A stretch of DNA of 64,000 nt from Clostridium scatologenes. Its GTDB lineage: Bacteria; Bacillota; Clostridia; Clostridiales; Clostridiaceae. This document shows positions 1 to 7,011 of this stretch, piece by piece; the first letter of the stretch is position 1, and each line of letters begins with the position of its first letter. The notes beneath the pieces were generated by a model. That model ran no database searches, had not been told where the DNA came from, and saw nothing but the letters and a program-made list of their open reading frames with translations. The stretch spans positions 4,898,001-4,962,000 of the forward strand of contig NZ_CP009933.1 of the NCBI RefSeq assembly GCF_000968375.1. Reading direction: 5' to 3'. Both the position numbers and the translations under genes were made by a program.

Positions 1-4
1 ATTC

Positions 5-1300
5 ATGGATTTTGTTTTTCCACTCAGACAACATGTAGGGACTCCATCTGAACCATTGGTTAAAAAAAATGATCTTATAAAAAGAGGTCAGATGATAGCA
101 GGAAAGCCACAAGGAGCACTAGGAAGCAATATTTTTTCTAGTGTAGATGGTAAAGTAAAAGTTGTTGATATAGACCGGATTGTGATTGAAGAATCACAGA
201 CAAATTTTGAAGAATACATACCTTTACAAGGGAAGACACCAAAAGATTTGATTGAGGAATCTGGAATTGTAGGTTTAGGTGGAGCTGGATTTCCAACCTA
301 TGTGAAATTAAACGTCTGTTTTGAAAAAAAAGGAACTGTCATTATTAATGCAGCTGAATGTGAACCGATTTTATCACATAATATAGCGCGAATTGAAAAA
401 GAGCCGGAAAAGCTTTTGAATGGACTAATGATAATCATGAAACTTGTCAATGCTGAAAAAGGAATTGTGGCTGTAAAAGGAATTCATAAAGAAGCAATTG
501 AAAAAATTGAAAAGGTAAATACAAATAGTCAAATTTCCGTTTATGCACTGGATAATATTTATCCAATGGGTGAGGAGCGTGCCATTGTTAGAGAGACACT
601 CGGAATCCTTTTGGAACCAGAACAACTTCCTATGGCAGCAGATGCAGTAGTCATTAATTCAGAGACTGTGTTTCGTATACGGGAAGCAATAGAAGATAAA
701 AAACCGCTTATCGATAAGGATATGACAGTAGCTGGAAAATTAAAAGAAAATGCATCTATTCATGTATTAATGGATGTTCCACTTGGAATGAGTGTGGCAA
801 AAGTGTTAGAAATGTCAGGAGGGCTTGGCGAAGAATATGGTGAGCTTATTATGGGAGGTCCATTTACTGGTAAGAGAACTTCTTTAGAGGAACCAATTAT
901 TAAGACAACTGGAGGAATTATTGCAGCTGAGAGTTTTATGCCAGGACCATCAAAGATCGGACTTTTGGTTTGTGCATGTGGTGCAAATAAAGAACGTCTA
1001 GAAGAACAGGCATCAAGTATGGGTTCTGAGGTAGTAGGTGTTGAGTATTGTAAGCAAGCAAAACAAATTAAAAACACAAGGAAATGTGAAAATCCTGGGA
1101 AATGTCCTGGACAAGTACAGAAAGTAATGGCATTAAAGAAATCTGGAGCACAGGCGGTACTGATCAGTAATTGTACAGATTGCAGCAATACTGTAATGTC
1201 ATGTGCACCACAGTTAAAATTACCGGTTTATCATTGTACTGATGGGGCGATGCGCGCCGTTAATTATAAAATGATAAGAAGATTTAGAGAAGAAGAGTAA
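5..1300 (+). CDS. prdC: PrdC, electron-transfer subunit of the proline reductase system (RnfC-like)
   Basis: 431 aa. PrdC is thought to pass electrons from NADH to D-proline reductase in Stickland fermentation. The N-terminus (FPLRQHVGTPSEP) and the glycine-rich GLGGAGFPTYV near residues 90-100 are RnfC-type, followed by an AAECEP stretch. The last third, from about residue 321, is cysteine-rich (CACG, KCENPGKCPG, NCTDCSNTVMSC) and suits Fe-S or redox chemistry. PrdC is reported as a selenoprotein in some clostridia; here these positions are plain cysteine codons and there is no in-frame TGA. The ATG is only four bases into the window, so its ribosome site and promoter are not visible. It is followed by a degraded copy of its own 3' end and then prdA. 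Confidence 0.85.
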   Translation: MDFVFPLRQHVGTPSEPLVKKNDLIKRGQMIAGKPQGALGSNIFSSVDGKVKVVDIDRIVIEESQTNFEEYIPLQGKTPKDLIEESGIVGLGGAGFPTYVKLNVCFEKKGTVIINAAECEPILSHNIARIEKEPEKLLNGLMIIMKLVNAEKGIVAVKGIHKEAIEKIEKVNTNSQISVYALDNIYPMGEERAIVRETLGILLEPEQLPMAADAVVINSETVFRIREAIEDKKPLIDKDMTVAGKLKENASIHVLMDVPLGMSVAKVLEMSGGLGEEYGELIMGGPFTGKRTSLEEPIIKTTGGIIAAESFMPGPSKIGLLVCACGANKERLEEQASSMGSEVVGVEYCKQAKQIKNTRKCENPGKCPGQVQKVMALKKSGAQAVLISNCTDCSNTVMSCAPQLKLPVYHCTDGAMRAVNYKMIRRFREEE

Positions 1301-1428
1301 TAGGAGGAATTAAAAATGTATATAGTTAAGATTACTGGCTTATTATTTTACTGACAGGGCAATGTGCGCTGTTAAATATAAAATGATAAGAAGATTCAGA
1401 AAAGAAAAGTAAGGAGGAATTAAAAATG
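1213..1428 (+). repeat. Diverged direct duplication of the prdC 3' end plus ribosome site
   Basis: Copy 1 (about 1213-1318) is the last part of prdC, its stop codon, and the sequence AGGAGGAATTAAAAATGT. Copy 2 (about 1325-1428) repeats it in order up to the prdA start, ending with AAGGAGGAATTAAAAATGT. Copy 2 differs mainly by transitions and lacks two bases near the stop codon. Read in the matching frame, it would still give a similar C-terminus ending KYKMIRRFRKEK, but no start codon leads into it. It looks like the remnant of a second prdC-like gene, or of a recombination at this junction. Confidence 0.8.
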
Positions 1429-3201
1429 TCTATCACACAGGAAACATTGCAGCACCACTTAAAAGATCCTGCGATCTTTTGTTGCAGAAGAAAAAAAGGC
1501 TTGGTTATTAGTGCAGCAGATCTGGAAGATCCGGGATTATTTGAAGATATGCAAGAAGCAGGTCTCTTAACGTTAAGTCCAGATGGTTTACGTATTGAGC
1601 AGGTAATTGGAAGCACACTGCTTCAGGATGTTGAAGCACTTACACCAATTACAAAAGATGTACTTGATAAGGTTAACGAAGTAGAAGAAGCAACAAAAGA
1701 AAGTGTATCCGAAGCATTACATAAAGTTGAAGCTGTTTCGGAAGTTCAGTCGAGAGTTGGAGGTAACGGAATGATTCATATTGAAATTGGAAAGGCAGAA
1801 AAATTTGAGGGCTTAAAGTTGGATGTGCCTGTATTTGCTGGAGCAGCACCTGCAGCACCTGTAGAAGTGACAGAGAAAAGTGGAGAGAAGAAAGTAATTC
1901 ACAATCTTGTAAAAAAGCACATTAAAATTTCAGATGTAAAGCTTGGAAACAAAACTTCCATCAAGGATGGTGTTATTACCATTGATGAAGATATTGTTAA
2001 TAGTGCAGTAACAAAAGATGTTTTATGTAAGAGCCTTAAATTAGAAGTTATTCATCCAAATGAAAGACATATGTATACAGAAACAATTATGGATGTTTGT
2101 CCGATTGCTACAAAAGTTGAAGGCGAACTTGGTGAAGGTATTACAAAGGTTGCTGATGGTGTTGTATTTATGCTTACTGGTGTAGACGAAGATGGCGTAC
2201 AGGTTCATGAGTTTGGTTCTTCTGAAGGATATTTGGATGAGAAGATGTATTTTGGACATCCTGGCTGTGCAGATGAAAATGATATTATAATTCGTTGCCA
2301 TGCAGTTATTCAAAGACTGTCAGGTATGACAAGACCAGGTCCGTTTGCTGCACATAAATGCCAAGATTATATTATTCAAGAAATAAGAGATAAACTTAAA
2401 GAGTATGAAGGTGAAGTTGTTCGTGAGGAAATTTGTGAAGATGTACGTAGAGCAGGAAATCCTCGCGTAGTATTAATAAAAGAAATTATGGGACAAGGAG
2501 CTATGCATGACAATGTTATCTGTCCAATAGAGCCTTGTGGAGTACTTGGAGGACAGAAGAATGTAGATTGCGGTAATGTTCCAATTATATTAACACCAAA
2601 TCAGGTAAGAGATGGGTCAATTCATGCATTAACATGCATTGGACCTGCAACAAAAGAAATGACACGTCATTATATTAGAGAACCTCTAGTAGAAGGTTTG
2701 GCAGCAGATGGTGAATTGGACTTAGTTGGTGTTATTTTTGTTGGCTCACCACAGGTTAATGATGAAAAACTTTGGGTATCTGAAAGACTTGGTTCTATGC
2801 TTGAATCACTAGATCTTGATGGCGTTATCATTACAACAGAAGGCTTTGGAAATAACCATATTGATTTCATTCAGCATATTGGCCAGGCTGGAAAGAGAGG
2901 TATTCCGGTAGTTGGTGTATCCTTCTGTGCATATCAAGGTCAATTGGTAGTTGGTAATGAATATGCTACAGCAATGGTTGAAGAAAATATGGATAAGGGC
3001 GGATTTGAAAACGATATCGCAGGTTGTTCATGTGTAACTTCAGAAGTAGCTACTCGCGCAATCCAGATGTTGAAGAATAAAATGGCAGGAGTGGAAATCA
3101 AACCAGCTGAAAAGAAATGGAATAATGATGTTATCAACGCAAACAATAAGATTTTAGGGCTTCCTGAAACAAAGCTTGTTGAAAGTGGAACATTACACTA
3201 A
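1426..3201 (+). CDS. prdA: PrdA, D-proline reductase proprotein (pyruvoyl enzyme)
   Basis: 591 aa, the usual length for the proprotein. Proline reductase opens the ring of D-proline to 5-aminovalerate. In the known enzyme the proprotein is cut before a cysteine that becomes the pyruvoyl group. The matching motif here is HALTCIGPATKEMTRHY with Cys404, giving a predicted large fragment of about 403 residues and a small fragment of about 188. The N-terminus (FCCRRKKGLVISAADL, ALTPITKDVLDKV) is typical. It starts at an ATG behind AAGGAGG and overlaps the next ORF by one base (TAATG), which points to translational coupling. Arginine codons are mixed, with 7 of 19 being CGN, unlike the genes downstream of 7 kb. 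Confidence 0.93.
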   Translation: MSITQETLQHHLKDPAIFCCRRKKGLVISAADLEDPGLFEDMQEAGLLTLSPDGLRIEQVIGSTLLQDVEALTPITKDVLDKVNEVEEATKESVSEALHKVEAVSEVQSRVGGNGMIHIEIGKAEKFEGLKLDVPVFAGAAPAAPVEVTEKSGEKKVIHNLVKKHIKISDVKLGNKTSIKDGVITIDEDIVNSAVTKDVLCKSLKLEVIHPNERHMYTETIMDVCPIATKVEGELGEGITKVADGVVFMLTGVDEDGVQVHEFGSSEGYLDEKMYFGHPGCADENDIIIRCHAVIQRLSGMTRPGPFAAHKCQDYIIQEIRDKLKEYEGEVVREEICEDVRRAGNPRVVLIKEIMGQGAMHDNVICPIEPCGVLGGQKNVDCGNVPIILTPNQVRDGSIHALTCIGPATKEMTRHYIREPLVEGLAADGELDLVGVIFVGSPQVNDEKLWVSERLGSMLESLDLDGVIITTEGFGNNHIDFIQHIGQAGKRGIPVVGVSFCAYQGQLVVGNEYATAMVEENMDKGGFENDIAGCSCVTSEVATRAIQMLKNKMAGVEIKPAEKKWNNDVINANNKILGLPETKLVESGTLH

Positions 3202-3647
3202 TGGTAATGGATTATATAATTAACCCTGTGAAAATGGGAGGACTTGTGAAAGAGGTGTCTGCAGACAGGGTAAAGGTTCATCTTCATGGTCGTTTGGGAG
3301 TTATTACAGTTCCCAAACGCCTGATTATAAGCCATGAGGCTTTGAACATCGGTCATGAGATGGAATTTTATTTCAGTTATATTCAGGTGGTAGAAGATCC
3401 ATATGATTATGACTGTTCGGATATGAAAACGGATCACGAGATAGCTCCATGCTTACTAGGGGGGAAAATAGTACAAGTAAATGATACTGCCATAGAAGTG
3501 GCAATAATGAATGATTTGGGAACCATAGGAGTGCCACGACGTTGGGCATTTACGCCAGTCACTATGGAAGAAGGACAGGATGTGGAGTTCTATTTCAGTT
3601 GTATGAAAGTGATTGGCAAACGGGATATCCCAGTAGAATCAATTTAA
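3201..3647 (+). CDS. Small two-repeat protein of proline reductase clusters (CBO2463/CBO2479-like)
   Basis: 148 aa with two copies of one domain. Residues about 14-67 (GGLVKEVSADRVKVHL, then VPKRLIIS, MEFYFSYIQVV) match residues about 86-140 (GGKIVQVNDTAIEVAI, VPRRWAFT, VEFYFSCMKVI). Each half looks like a small beta-rich fold. I recall this family only as an uncharacterised domain found in clostridial proline reductase operons, so the name is tentative. The ATG overlaps the prdA stop by one base, and prdB follows 12 bp later, so it is made together with both reductase subunits. A chaperone or assembly role is possible but is pure inference. Confidence 0.7.
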   Translation: MVMDYIINPVKMGGLVKEVSADRVKVHLHGRLGVITVPKRLIISHEALNIGHEMEFYFSYIQVVEDPYDYDCSDMKTDHEIAPCLLGGKIVQVNDTAIEVAIMNDLGTIGVPRRWAFTPVTMEEGQDVEFYFSCMKVIGKRDIPVESI

Positions 3648-3659
3648 GGAGGAAAAACA

Positions 3660-4385
3660 ATGAAATTAACAACAAAAAAAGGGATGCAATCTGAAATCTT
3701 CGTACCTATTACACCAAAACCAGTATTTACAGAATTGAAAAAGCCACTAAGTGAATGTAAGGTTGCCTTTATTACAGCAGGTGGAATTCATATAAAGAGT
3801 CAGACACCATTTAATACATCTGGTGATTTCTCTTATCGTACAATTCCATTTGACACACCATCTGATCAGTTAATGGTAACACATGGAGGATTTGATAACT
3901 CCGATATTAATAAAGATGTTAACGCCATGTTTCCAATTGATCGTCTTCATGAATTGGTAGACGAAGGATTCATTGGTTCTTTGCCTAAGGAAACTTATAC
4001 ATTTATGGGCGGCGGCGGAAACGTTGAAAAATTTATGAATGAGACAGGTCCAGAAATTGCTCGCAAATTAAAAGAGCAAGATGTAGATATCGTTCTTTGC
4101 ACAGGTGGATGCGGAACCTGCCATCGTTCAGCAACAATTGTTACTAGATGCTGCGAAGAAGCAGGTATGAGTTGCTGCGTAATCGCTGCACTTCCTCCAA
4201 TTGCAAGACAGCAGGGCGCACCTAGAATTACAGCCCCTCATGTGCCAATTGGATCAAATGCCGGCGAACCACATAACATTCCACAACAGACAGCAATTAT
4301 AAAAGAATCTTTAGAATGGATTCGTGATTGCCCAAGCTTTAATTCAACAAAGATATTACCTTACGAATACCGTCATAACGTATAA
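3660..4385 (+). CDS. prdB: PrdB, D-proline reductase subunit, cysteine form
   Basis: 241 aa. PrdB is the GrdB-related subunit that carries the redox-active selenocysteine in C. sticklandii and C. difficile. The corresponding motif here is CTGGCGTCHRSA, and the key position, Cys151, is encoded by TGC (4110-4112) rather than TGA. This is therefore a cysteine homologue that needs no selenium insertion. The ATG follows a clean AAGGAGG, 12 bp after the preceding gene. A hairpin terminator 27 bp downstream separates prdB from the PrdE-D-like gene. The length fits the family. Confidence 0.92.
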   Translation: MKLTTKKGMQSEIFVPITPKPVFTELKKPLSECKVAFITAGGIHIKSQTPFNTSGDFSYRTIPFDTPSDQLMVTHGGFDNSDINKDVNAMFPIDRLHELVDEGFIGSLPKETYTFMGGGGNVEKFMNETGPEIARKLKEQDVDIVLCTGGCGTCHRSATIVTRCCEEAGMSCCVIAALPPIARQQGAPRITAPHVPIGSNAGEPHNIPQQTAIIKESLEWIRDCPSFNSTKILPYEYRHNV

Positions 4386-4412
4386 ATTTGTCTCAATAAA
4401 AGACTGTAAGAG

Positions 4413-4438
4413 GACTGTCATATTATGGCAGTCTTTTT
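4413..4438 (+). terminator. Intrinsic terminator after prdB
   Basis: GACTGTCATA pairs with TATGGCAGTC (one G-U pair) around a minimal loop and is followed by TTTTT. It splits the prd cluster, so the downstream fused gene is either read through at reduced level or has its own promoter. Confidence 0.75.
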
Positions 4439-4494
4439 CCATAATTTTTTATTACAAATATAAAATAATGAGTCATGCAGAAAGGAGGTATATC

Positions 4495-5742
4495 ATGGGG
4501 TTAGGACCAAGTATTAAAATGACAACAATGCACCACTTCTATTGTCCATTAACAGAAGCGCTTTCAAAGGAAAAAGATATTGAATTTACAGGTATTATTG
4601 TAGATGGTGTATCTGAAGTGTGTGATGATAAAATTTATACTTCAAAACGGGTTGGTGATATTGCGCAGATGTTACATGCAGATGCTGCAATTGTTGCAAT
4701 AGATGCATGGGGAAACCATCATGTGGATTTTACTAATGTAATTGAACAGCTTGGTATTCGGGGTATTCCCAGTGTTGGACTCAGTTATATTGCTCAGCAA
4801 GGACGGCTTGTTTGTACTAACAGATATGTGGATTGTGTGATAGATTTCAATAAAAGTGCAGTTGGATATGAATCCTGTATTGTAGGAGAGAACAATTTGA
4901 CGGATTACGACGCAATGAAGGCTGTTGCACTGATGAAAAATAAGCTTCGGAAGGTTGGTAAACCAGTAGATACAGTATTGGATGAACCGGAACAGAATTT
5001 ACGTAGGCTGACCCGTAAGGTATTTCATATTCATGAAGTTTGTTTCAGTGAGAAGACAGAGATTGACCATGGTGTTCTGACTATAAGAAAGGGAATTGAA
5101 AAGAACCTGATTCAGTCGGAAGCAAGAATCAAGGATATTAAGGTGAGCATTATTGAGCCGGGAAAGTACGATATGTTTGTTAATTCCAATCTTGACTATT
5201 CTCCTATTGCTTGCAAAGTTAGAGGAGAACTGGGAGAGGGCGTTACACATTTACTTTCAGGAGTAACTGTCATGATAACTGGTGTTGAAGATAAGAGCGG
5301 ATTTCAACCGTCTAATATCGGTTCTTCAGAAGGGCTTTTGAAAAATCAGGTTGTACTAGACCGTGCAGGGACTCCAAAGTCCACTGATTATATTCTCCAC
5401 GTTGATGTATTGTTTGAAGAGGGAGAAGGAAGAACGGCAGAAGGTATTATGGCCGGACATCGAGCAGCGGACTGGATTATTCAAGAAATTAGAAAGGTGC
5501 TTTTCAATCTAGATAATATGCCATACAAAAGAGAAGAGTTCAGCGATATTGCACGGCCAGGAAAGCGTAAAGTTATCCTTGTAAAGATTGTATCCGGCCT
5601 AGGAAATATGTATGATACTGCTATATTCCCATATGAGCCAGGTGGATTTCTTGGAGCTCACAATATGAGGGATTCGAAAAATATACCATATGTGATTACA
5701 CCAAATCAATGCAGAGATGGAGTTATTCATTCGCTATTATAA
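4495..5742 (+). CDS. Fused PrdE-like and PrdD-like protein (circularly permuted PrdA paralogue)
   Basis: 415 aa from the ATG at 4495, which sits behind AAAGGAGGT; an upstream in-frame extension to 4324 runs through the terminator and has no ribosome site. Residues 1 to about 160 match the part of PrdA after the pyruvoyl cleavage site (AIDAWGNHHVDF compares with TTEGFGNNHIDF; GIRGIPSVGLSYIAQQGRLV compares with GKRGIPVVGVSFCAYQGQLV). From about residue 180 to the end it matches PrdA before that site (ACKVRGELGEGVTHLL, GSSEGLL, ITPNQCRDGVIHSLL). The protein stops where PrdA has its cleavage cysteine, so it has no pyruvoyl precursor residue. PrdD and PrdE are separate small proteins of unknown role in other species. 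Arginine codons are largely CGN, including several CGG. Confidence 0.8.
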   Translation: MGLGPSIKMTTMHHFYCPLTEALSKEKDIEFTGIIVDGVSEVCDDKIYTSKRVGDIAQMLHADAAIVAIDAWGNHHVDFTNVIEQLGIRGIPSVGLSYIAQQGRLVCTNRYVDCVIDFNKSAVGYESCIVGENNLTDYDAMKAVALMKNKLRKVGKPVDTVLDEPEQNLRRLTRKVFHIHEVCFSEKTEIDHGVLTIRKGIEKNLIQSEARIKDIKVSIIEPGKYDMFVNSNLDYSPIACKVRGELGEGVTHLLSGVTVMITGVEDKSGFQPSNIGSSEGLLKNQVVLDRAGTPKSTDYILHVDVLFEEGEGRTAEGIMAGHRAADWIIQEIRKVLFNLDNMPYKREEFSDIARPGKRKVILVKIVSGLGNMYDTAIFPYEPGGFLGAHNMRDSKNIPYVITPNQCRDGVIHSLL

Positions 5743-5868
5743 TTGAGAAATTGATTCATCTATTAAAAAAATTATAGTTTACACAGCCATAATGATGTTC
5801 AGGTCTACTGGAAAAGATAAATAAAAAGTGGTGTTAAAATTTTTAACATACTAAAATTACAAAGAAAG

Positions 5869-5897
5869 GCCATGTTGAGGTTAACATGGCTTTTTTT
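5869..5897 (+). terminator. Intrinsic terminator after the prd cluster
   Basis: GCCATGTT and AACATGGC form an eight-pair stem around GAGGTT, followed by seven T residues. It lies about 125 bp after the last prd gene. Confidence 0.8.
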
Positions 5898-6044
5898 AAT
5901 TATTGTTATACACCATGTAAAAATTATGTAAGAAAAATAATCATTATGTAAGATGATTTTAAAAAGGATATATGATATCCTATTTTTACAAAATGATTTA
6001 TAATTTATAATTTCGATATATAGAAGTTTATAAAAAATAATTTA

Positions 6045-6136
6045 TATAATAGTAATTATTAAGGCAAAAACGTTATCAATGCCCATCTCTAAAAGGATAA
6101 AATTATAGCTCTTGTGCAAATTTTATCCTTTTTATA
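6045..6136 (+). ncRNA. Possible short terminated transcript or leader
   Basis: A TATAAT (6045-6050) is followed by TAATTATTAAGGC, a small GGCA/TGCC hairpin, and then a 14-pair stem AAAAGGATAAAATT / AATTTTATCCTTTT (6091-6104 with 6119-6132) running into T residues. No ORF follows. No convincing -35 was seen. It could be a small RNA of roughly 80 nt or an abandoned attenuator. The 13-mer TAATTATTAAGGC also occurs in the glp leader at about 26622. Confidence 0.35.
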
Positions 6137-6570
6137 AAAATTTATTTTAGATTAATAAAAAATTTTTTTTATTATAATTTGCATATAAATAATGGAAATA
6201 ATATATAAAATTTGTATAAAAAATATTGTTTTTTTTTATGTTATCAATATTTTTAAAGTATGTTTTTTGTAGAAGTTAAATGTGAATGTCGAAAAAAATC
6301 GAATATGTATTAATGGTAAAAAGCTTGGAACAGGTTGAAAAGTATTATATATGTAAACTATTTTTCAGAAATTTTCAAAATGTTTGAGTTAAAATAAATG
6401 ATAATTAAAAAATTAACAATCTGATGTGTGAAAAATAGAATTTTATAATAACAAAACAAATAATAGGTTTTTATTACATAATATAATTTATATTCAAAAA
6501 TAAATAATTAAAGTAAGCATATGTAAACTTAAATTTTGGAAATTTTCATGGAAAAATAATAAAAAATATT

Positions 6571-6600
6571 TTGCATTTTATATATGGGTTGTGATATTAT
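6571..6600 (+). promoter_or_regulatory. Candidate promoter of the acetogenesis cluster
   Basis: TTGCAT and TATTAT are separated by 18 bp in the spacer upstream of cooS. If used, the 5' leader of cooS would be about 400 nt long, which leaves room for post-transcriptional control. Other AT-rich matches nearby are weaker. Confidence 0.35.
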
Positions 6601-7011
6601 AATGATTAGAAGGACATTTATGAAGTCGTTTAAATATTTTCTTAAAAATCTTTAAAAAGTGTATGCATTTTTCACTTTGAATTCTAATAAGTATTTTTAC
6701 AAATGCTAAAAATCATGTTTAATCTTATTCAATAATTTACCAAATTAGATTTAAAAAAATAAAAAAAGAACGCTAAATTCGCATAATAATTATTGCAATA
6801 TTAAGATTTTTACGAAAATACATGTTTATTTTTTAACGTTTTTGAGGTATATAAGCATAATTTCTTTATTAATTAAATGAAAAAGATTATAATTGTAATT
6901 TTTATATACAATTATTTTCTAAATAAAAAACAATAGGGTTTTAGGTAATTAAGAGGAATTAACTCCAATGTATTTAAAAGGGGTAATTCAGCAAGGAGGG
7001 AATTTATTAAA

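Larger units (their letters stand above)
5898..7011. other. AT-rich non-coding spacer between the prd and acetogenesis clusters
   Basis: About 1.1 kb of extremely AT-rich sequence with no credible ORF. It contains a leader-like hairpin-terminator element at 6045-6136, a good candidate promoter at 6571-6600, and a weak Rex-like sequence at 6402-6419 (TAATTAA, four bases, TTAACAA). The last 50 bases carry the cooS ribosome site. No tRNA or recognised riboswitch was found. Confidence 0.6.

Noticed and set aside
1351..1362. In-frame TGA in the repeated prdC end as a possible selenocysteine codon
   Set aside because: The TGA appears only in a frame other than the one matching prdC; the copy is a remnant without a start.
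4324..4494. 57-residue N-terminal extension of the PrdE-PrdD fusion
   Set aside because: It overlaps the end of prdB, runs through a terminator hairpin and has no homology; the ATG at 4495 has AAAGGAGGT.
6600..6700. Small ORF starting ATGAAGTCG in the prd-cooS spacer
   Set aside because: It ends after 11 codons and has no clear ribosome site.
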